A stretch of DNA of 64,000 nt from Obelidium mucronatum (lineage: Eukaryota; Chytridiomycota; Chytridiomycetes; Chytridiales; Chytriomycetaceae). The position numbers and the translations under genes were made by a program. Location of the stretch: contig JAIVFH010000123.1 of the NCBI GenBank assembly GCA_025765595.1, positions 1-64,000 on the forward strand, written 5' to 3'. The stretch's first letter is position 1. Every line of letters starts with the position of its first letter. This document shows positions 58,393 through 64,000 of the stretch, in pieces. The notes beneath the pieces are model-generated. The model saw nothing but the letters and a program-made list of their open reading frames with translations. It ran no database searches and had not been told where the DNA came from.

Positions 58393-60519
58393 CTAACATT
58401 TGCTAAGTTGCTCATTTCTCATGTCCACCATGCTGAACAAAAAAAAGTCTGCCTGAAGAGGGTCCAAATATCGCAAAATGTGTCCCATTTTTTCAAACCA
58501 TCCAGCACACTGTTCTGCTGCTGATGTGTTGAATAAAGGCTTGTTTCCTTGGTATAGCCTAGAAAAAGACCTAGCGTCACAATTTTCCATGCAGAATCTG
58601 TCTCGACGACTATGGTTTCTGAAGTGAAATCGGTCAACAACCCAGATGATTTTTTGGTATAGCATCCTAAGCACAGAAGTTAGATTCTATCACAGCAAAT
58701 ACATCCTTACTTATGGAGCAGCTTGTTTTGCTGAGCGCCGTTTTTCAAAGTCCTGACAAAAACACATGCTTTGTCATAAAACATGAATGTAGGATACTCA
58801 TCCAGCCTCATGAATGTTTGACAAAGAAATCCTGTGATAAACTTGTTGGACTCAAACGAGTACATCTTTCCAATGTCCATAATGTGCCCACAGCTCCACA
58901 CAACCAGGAACACCCCTGGCAGGAATCTGTCAAATGGGCTGTAACAGAACCCAAACTCCTCATAATTCCTTTCATCATCCTTCACATGCCCAACTGACAC
59001 TCGTGTCTTTCCTCCATACTTCTTTGCAGTTTTCTCACTTGTTGTTGATGGGTCGGAGAAGAATTTTCCCACCGCCTCCATATGTTCTGCTTCCTTGCAC
59101 GACAGCGGCTGGTAATCAAAAGAGTTCTCACGTTCTCGTTTTTGATTCGCACATCCTGAAATGATGCATTTCCCCTTCAATCCTGCATGATTGATACAGA
59201 ATTTTGTATTGATCCCAATGATGTCCAAATTGCATCCAATCACTCTGCACAGCAAGTGCCCCATCACTTTTCCATCCATCACTGCCGCACTATACTCCTG
59301 GCCTTTCCTATCAACAACATGACATTCTCCACATGAATGTTTCCATTTTACTGCAAAGTGCGCATTCATCCACTCCACATATTCCTTCATTGCCAACCGC
59401 AAATCTTCTACATTATCAGACACTTGATTGCTTGAGTATTCTCCAAGATGTAGGGAATACGGAAACAGCCGTCTGCCCTTCTCCCCCCAAGATGGTTGGA
59501 AGCAGGAATAATCAAAATCTTCATGAGCTGCTTGAAGCGCCTCTGAAACTGCTGGATCCTGAATGTACTCTTGCAATAGGAGCATCTGGTACAAGTAATA
59601 CGCCCGCTTGAAAATAGATGATGATGCAGCTGAAGGAATCCCTGAATACTGCTCAGTATCTGATGAAACAGATGGAAATGCTGAATGGTATGCATTCTGC
59701 AGAGTATACATTTTACATCTAAGGAATAGTCTGTCAGTAAATGACAAGCAACAAACACTACTAATAGCACTCCTAATAGCGATCCTAATAGCACTCCTAA
59801 TCGCGCTCCTAATCGCGCTCCTAATCGCGCTCCTAATCGCGCTCCTAATCGCTTCCGATTCGGAACGCTATTAGGAGCGCGATTAGGAGCGCGATTAGGA
59901 GCGCGAATCGGAGCGCTATTAGGAGTGCTATTAGGATCGCTATTAGGACCAACACTTACAGCATTACAGACGGCACATTCTTCAGCCACAAATTTGCAAA
60001 TGCAACAGTCATGTAGTATTTAGAATTGATTCCAATGACTTTTTGCTTTCTGATTGTATTCATTGGGTAGTGTTCTATGGTGCTGTTTCCTTCGGTAATC
60101 TCTGACACTGAATCAACGTCATACAACTGAATACTGCAGCTCAAATTCACACAGCTGGATTTGTACAGAAGACCCGATTTAGCTGAATCTGCATCCAAGA
60201 TTGTGACTTCTTGCCATCTCCCAATCTTTAGATGGCTCTGACACTTGATGCAGTATGTAAACGGAGCTGACAGGATAATAGGTACATTTGGGGTAATTGT
60301 TTCGTGAATTCTTGAATCAAAGACAGCCTCTGCAGTTTGTTTGGCTGCCAGGATGGGAACACCAAAAGAAGTAGCAACAAGCTGAATGAAATCCCGCAAA
60401 CGGAGTGTCTTGTTGTAAGTCTTTTCAAAACTGCCGTAGATTGAAAACTCAGCTTGGAAGGCTGGGAACTGTTCTGCCAGCTGAGCTCCCATCTTGACAT
60501 GTGAGGCAGGGATTTTCAT
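58393..60519 (-). CDS. KDZ-family transposase (intact)
   Basis: Exons 59960-60519, 58711-59718 and 58393-58666 give 614 codons, 613 residues. Features include a Cys-rich part (YCIKCQSHLKI), FKRAYYLYQMLLLQEYI, MDGKVMGHLLCRVIGC, RFLPGVFLVVWSCGHIMDIG, YDKACVFVR, then the conserved WVVDRFHFRNH with Cys (FCMENC) and FNTSAAEQCAGWFEKM. The Dxx(F/H)HF...C...AEQ arrangement is that of Kyakuja-Dileera-Zisupton transposases. The start at 60519 is the first ATG of the frame. Intron 1 (59719-59959) is almost wholly a palindromic array of the element's own repeats. It should catalyse transposition of this element and perhaps related broken ones. Confidence 0.85.
59755..59945. repeat. Large inverted array of CTCCTAATCGCG / CGCGATTAGGAG in a KDZ intron
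   Basis: About nine 12-bp units in one direction (CACTCCTAATAGCGATCC ... GCTCCTAATCGC) meet a central CCGATTCGG and then about nine units in the other direction. The whole is a near-perfect palindrome of about 190 bp. It forms the body of transposase intron 1. Confidence 0.92.
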
Positions 60520-60543
60520 TTTTTTCGGCAAAGTTTTTTCCCC

Positions 60544-63175
60544 ATGCAATCACCAACACTGCCACTGCCAGACACACTGCCATCCCTCAGAGTCAGCAAC
60601 GACCCAAACAGACTGTCCATCCAGTTCTCTTTTGATGAGATCAAGAATGGCTTGTGGAAACAGGCTCCTTACAAGACCTTGGATGACAAGAAGACCATCT
60701 TCATCTTGTGGAGTGATCTGCGAGAAGTCACCAAAGAACTCTGTCCTGACCTGCACCAAAGAGTCATGGAAACAAAAGGCTCTCCTAAAGAGCTTGTAGA
60801 AGAGGCCACTGAGGCACTGGACAAGATGTTGAGGTCTGGGTTTATTTGTTTGAGTTTGACAGGTGATCGCTGACACACCACTCCCAACCACAACAGATAC
60901 ATCAACTCCAACAACACATGGAAGCTAGTGTTTTTGGATAAAACCAAATGTACAGTCCACATCCCTGGGCTGAAGAACAAATCGCAGGCAGAAGTGTACA
61001 AGTGGATCAAAGACTCAAACCAGGATTTAACAGCACTGGAGGACCTCTGCTTCAGTGGGATCGTGGATCTGGATGGAAATCAGTCCGAAAATGATGAGGA
61101 ACGCGCAGCGGCGCTGGCGAAATACATATATGGTGAGTCTTATTCATTTTGGTGTGATGCGCGATTCGCGATCCGATTCGCGATCCGATTCGCGATCCGA
61201 TTCGCGATCCGATTCGCGATCCGATTAGGAGCACGATTAGGAGCACGATTAGGAGCACGATTAGGAGCACGATTCGGAGCGCGATTAGGAGCCGATTCGG
61301 AGCGCGATTAGGAAACGATTCGGTGCGCGATTAGGAGTGCGATTAGGAGCGCTATTAGGAGCGCTATTAGGAGCCAATTCGGAGCGCGATTAGGAAACGA
61401 TTCGGTGCGCGATTAGGAGTGCGATTAGGAGCGCTATTAGGAGCGCTATTAGGAGCCAATTCGGAGCGCGAATAGGAAACGATTCGGTGCGCGATTAGGA
61501 GTGCGATTAGGAGCGCTATTAGGAGCGCTATTAGGAGCCAATTCGGAGCGCGAATAGGACCACAATTACAGCCCTTTAATTTTCTAATAATCTAACCCTT
61601 TTTATTATTTATTTATCTTTTAGCTAGAAAAGTTTCAAACAACAAGTACCATGTTGTTTTTGCTCCTACTCCTGCTGACACCAATGCCACCAAGATTGCC
61701 AAGAAGGCTACTGCTCGTGCCGCAAGACAACAGGCTGCTAATGAGGTTAGGTCCGACAGTGAACCTGATATTCCTCCTATCAGCCAGCTTCCAGGCTCTG
61801 CTGCGGAAAATGAGCCTAGAAGAGCCATCAAGTCTAAAATTTCATTTCCACTCTTGGGATCTGATGATCCAATCGGTTTAGGTATTTATAGTCTCATTTT
61901 GTTGATTGAATTACAAATATTTTATTTAATTAAGTGATAGGAACACCAACCAAGCAAGCTGGTTCTTCTTCGGATTCCACGATTCCTGCTCATACTTCTC
62001 CAAGTTCTTCAAAGGCTAATCCTACTCCAGCTCCTCCTGGTTCTGCTAAGACTACTCCTGGTGCTGGCAAGACTGCTTCTGGTCCCCCATCTGTTTCCCA
62101 CAAGACTTTGACCAGCTCTGCTTCCAAGGCTACTACAGACCCCAAGGCCACTACAGTTCCCAGCACAGCTACAAATACTACTCCTGCTTCTCAATCTGGT
62201 TCCCCAAAGAGTACCACTTCTGGTTCCAAGGCCACTACTTCAGCTTCCAAAGTGTCCAAGGCAATGCCAGCTCCCAAAGTGTCCAAGGCAATGCCAGCTC
62301 CCAAGACAGCAGACAAAACAGCTGATTCCAGTTCCAAGCCAGTGCCCCTTCCTGGAAGGTCCACAGTGTTAGTTGGTTCTGCCAAGAGGAGTACATCTTT
62401 GACGAATCAGTTTTGGTGGACATTGCTTTGGATCCACACAGCCCTGATTACTTTGATGTTGCCTACACTGATTCTGGTAGGATGCCATTTTGTTTAAACA
62501 TATTTCTCAGTATTTTTGGTATTTAGGAGCAATGTTTGATCCATTTGCAAGTTCTCCATTGATTAATTCACCTGTGACTGGGCCATCTCTGCAAGAAAAG
62601 CCATCTTCCATCGCATCCAAACAGCGTCGCCAAGTCCCCACGTCTGTTGCTGAAGTTGTTACCAAAGCCAAAGGACGCACGGGCACCCAAGACAAGTTCA
62701 TTAGTCAAGTGAAAGAAGTTGGTATCCGCTTTTCTTACCTGACGCAGGATCGAGAGCCACCAATGACCAAAACTCTTGCTGCTGCAACCTTGTCAAAGGA
62801 ATTCCCCAACTTTGGAAATACTGTGGAAATTTTTCGGGCTTATGTTGGAGTCTACTTTGCTGATTTGGAATTCCAAAGAGTAAGTTTTTAGTTTAGTGTC
62901 ACTTCAAGCAATTTCTTTTAATAATCCTTTATTTATTATACTAGCTCTTTCCAAATACGTACACGAGCTACTTTGACAAAGAAGATTGCATCTTCTCTTA
63001 CAGCGATGTTGGGAAGCACATGTCCAAGTTCAATGCAAGATTGGTCCCTAGGCATCAAATATATAGTTGGAGTACTACAGGTTTTCAAGATGTTGAAAAG
63101 TACTTTCAAGGGTGCCAGGAGGGAGTATTGGCAAATTCTTGGAAGAGGCAACCTGTTCAGAAGAAAACCCAGTGA
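60544..63175 (+). CDS. Second KDZ-element protein, unrecognised
   Basis: Exons 60544-60833, 60897-61132, 61624-61881, 61941-62476, 62527-62879 and 62945-63175. The N-terminal region (SIQFSFDEIKNGLW, RYINSNNTWKLVFLDK, IPGLKNKSQAEVYKWI) looks globular, possibly DNA-binding. A long Ser/Thr/Pro/Lys linker follows, with a 27-bp tandem duplication (KVSKAMPAP twice). The C-terminal domain contains FSYLTQDREPPMTKTLAA, FGNTVEIFRAYVGVYF and LVPRHQIYSWSTTGFQDVE. A one-base frame slip near 62390 is needed to pass from the linker to DESVLVDIALDPHSPDYF. The gene is divergent from the transposase, so both probably share one promoter of about 24 bp plus 5' sequences. A helper or target-binding role is a guess. 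Confidence 0.6.
61153..61560 (+). repeat. Tandem ATTAGGAGCGC / GATTCGGAGCGC array in intron 2 of the second gene
   Basis: First (GATTCGCGATCC)5, then 12-bp units GATTAGGAGCAC x4, then four higher-order blocks of about 77 bp (GCCAATTCGGAGCGCGATTA type). The array fills most of the 491-nt intron 61133-61623. The units are the same words as in the element's subterminal zones. Confidence 0.92.
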
Positions 63176-63651
63176 TATTTTGAGTGTTTTTTTTCTTTGA
63201 TACTTCTTTGATTTTTCTTGGTTTTTTGGATTTATCTGGGTTTTTTTTTGAATTTTTCTTGGATTTTTGGATTTTTCTTTGATTTTTATAGTTGAATAAA
63301 AAAATCGTGTAAAATTTTATTTACACTTTAATGCATTTATTTTAGATTTTTTACATTCAATAGTGCTAATAGGGCCCCAATAGGAGTCCTACTAGGAGTT
63401 GTATTAAAGCCATTTGGTTTCCAATTGGCAGAGCAAAATGCTATTAGGAGTCCTACTAGGAGCAGACAAATGCTACTAGGAGCAGTCCTATTTGCTCATT
63501 TGCAATTAGGAGAGCTACTAGGGCCCCTAATCGGCCCTGATTAGGCTCCGAATCGGACTAAATCCTAATCAGATCCGATTAGGAGCCCTATTCGGACCCC
63601 GAATCGGGCCCTATTCGGACCCCGAATCGCGCGTGCCGCTCGGACCCCGGG

Positions 63652-63811
63652 CTGTCGTGGAGAAACAGAAAACCAACGCTGCACCAAGATCTGGCAATTG
63701 AGCGTGGCTTGGCTCAACTGCAGCATCTGTAATAAGTATCGCATATGCCCTGCACACAAGTGTGGGTGGCAGAACGCCTTTGATCAACATGTTTTGAGTC
63801 ACAATGAGTGA
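63652..63811 (+). pseudogene. 3' end of the pogo-like transposase beyond the KDZ insertion
   Basis: Starts with the second copy of CTGTCGTGGAG and continues the transposase frame to a stop at 63809-63811, with a Cys/His finger (NCSICNKYRICPAHKCGW). See the 5' part at 56347. Confidence 0.75.
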
Positions 63812-64000
63812 GTGGAGGAACTGAAGTCTATCTTCTTTATTACTAATGACAAAACTTTGTGTGAGAGAAAAAGCAAATAAAAATACATATGTTTTGAAGT
63901 TTGCAAGGGTGTAGTGTGGAAGATGTGCTTGTGACAATGTTTCGAATATTTTTGGGGGGTGGTTGGAATGGCAATTTTTTGGTTGGAATGGCAACCTCAC

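Larger units (their letters stand above)
57933..63651. mobile_element. Complete 5.7-kb KDZ-type transposon with two divergent genes
   Basis: Inverted 21-bp ends (CGAGCGGCACGCGCGATTCGG at 57945 and its reverse complement at 63622-63642) sit just inside the duplicated CTGTCGTGGAG. Subterminal zones at 57957-58210 and 63365-63620 are packed with variants of ATTAGGA, CCTAATC and GATTCGG. The interior has an intact KDZ transposase (-) and a second gene (+) whose starts are 24 bp apart. It sits in the pogo-like transposase gene. Confidence 0.85.
56303..64000 (+). mobile_element. Pogo-like DNA transposon carrying a nested KDZ element (right edge at or beyond the window end)
   Basis: The left terminal inverted repeat is 56307-56346 (GTGAAATTGCCAATCCAACC, then AAAAAATTG). 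The reverse complement of the last 40 bases of the window (GTGAGGTTGCCATTCCAACC, then AAAAAATTG) matches it at about 33 of 40 positions. Between the ends lie a DDE transposase gene and, inside that gene, a complete KDZ element (57933-63651). Confidence 0.85.

Overview
The window comes from a fungal nuclear genome. Nearly every gene is cut by short GT-AG introns (mostly 40-100 nt, usually with poly-A or poly-T tracts). The gene content is fungal: a GH18-like chitinase, a GH5 glucanase, protein O-mannosyltransferase, FTR1 iron permeases, GPI-anchored surface proteins, and an Agd3-like (CE18) deacetylase. Extracellular LRR proteins with a DC..L..AFP cap, a TIR protein and KDZ transposons point towards an early-diverging zoosporic lineage (chytrid-like). 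That placement is inference. I spliced the genes by hand; for most of them exon phases and total length agree exactly with a single open frame.

1-34 kb is a compact host region. In order: partial chitinase (-), GT2 glycan synthase (-), GH5 glucanase (+), GPI-anchored Cys-rich protein (+), FTR1 (+), PMT (+), DNA polymerase alpha subunit B (-), HRQ1 helicase (+, sharing a 76-bp promoter with the polymerase gene), an Agd3-like deacetylase with a 2.9-kb Ala/Thr repeat stalk (-), a second FTR1 (-), a TIR-domain protein (-) and a GT61 glycosyltransferase (-). The common theme is cell-wall and surface building (GT2, GH5, PMT, GT61, chitinase, deacetylase) plus iron uptake.

34.7-42.4 kb: an Old Yellow Enzyme gene is followed by decayed scraps of an ABC transporter and of a second OYE 3' end. 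Then comes an 11-exon gene of about 1705 codons built from two tandem [LRR cap + LRR + beta-propeller-like] exon cassettes, a Thr-rich stalk and a third LRR unit.

42.4-64 kb is a transposon graveyard and nest. It holds a decayed DDE transposase; a region with a KDZ-family transposase broken by a 690-bp repeat, a JmjC-like gene and two unrecognised multi-exon genes; an inverted second copy of the 690-bp repeat; a Ty3/gypsy gag relic; and a clear three-level nest. In the nest, a 690-bp repeat copy is cut by a pogo-like transposon, which is itself cut by a complete 5.7-kb KDZ element with two divergent genes. The KDZ element's ATTAGG/GATTCGG repeats fill both of its ends and also introns of both of its genes. 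Short GC-rich hairpins (CCGCCTTCGGCGG type) sit inside introns of three separate host genes.
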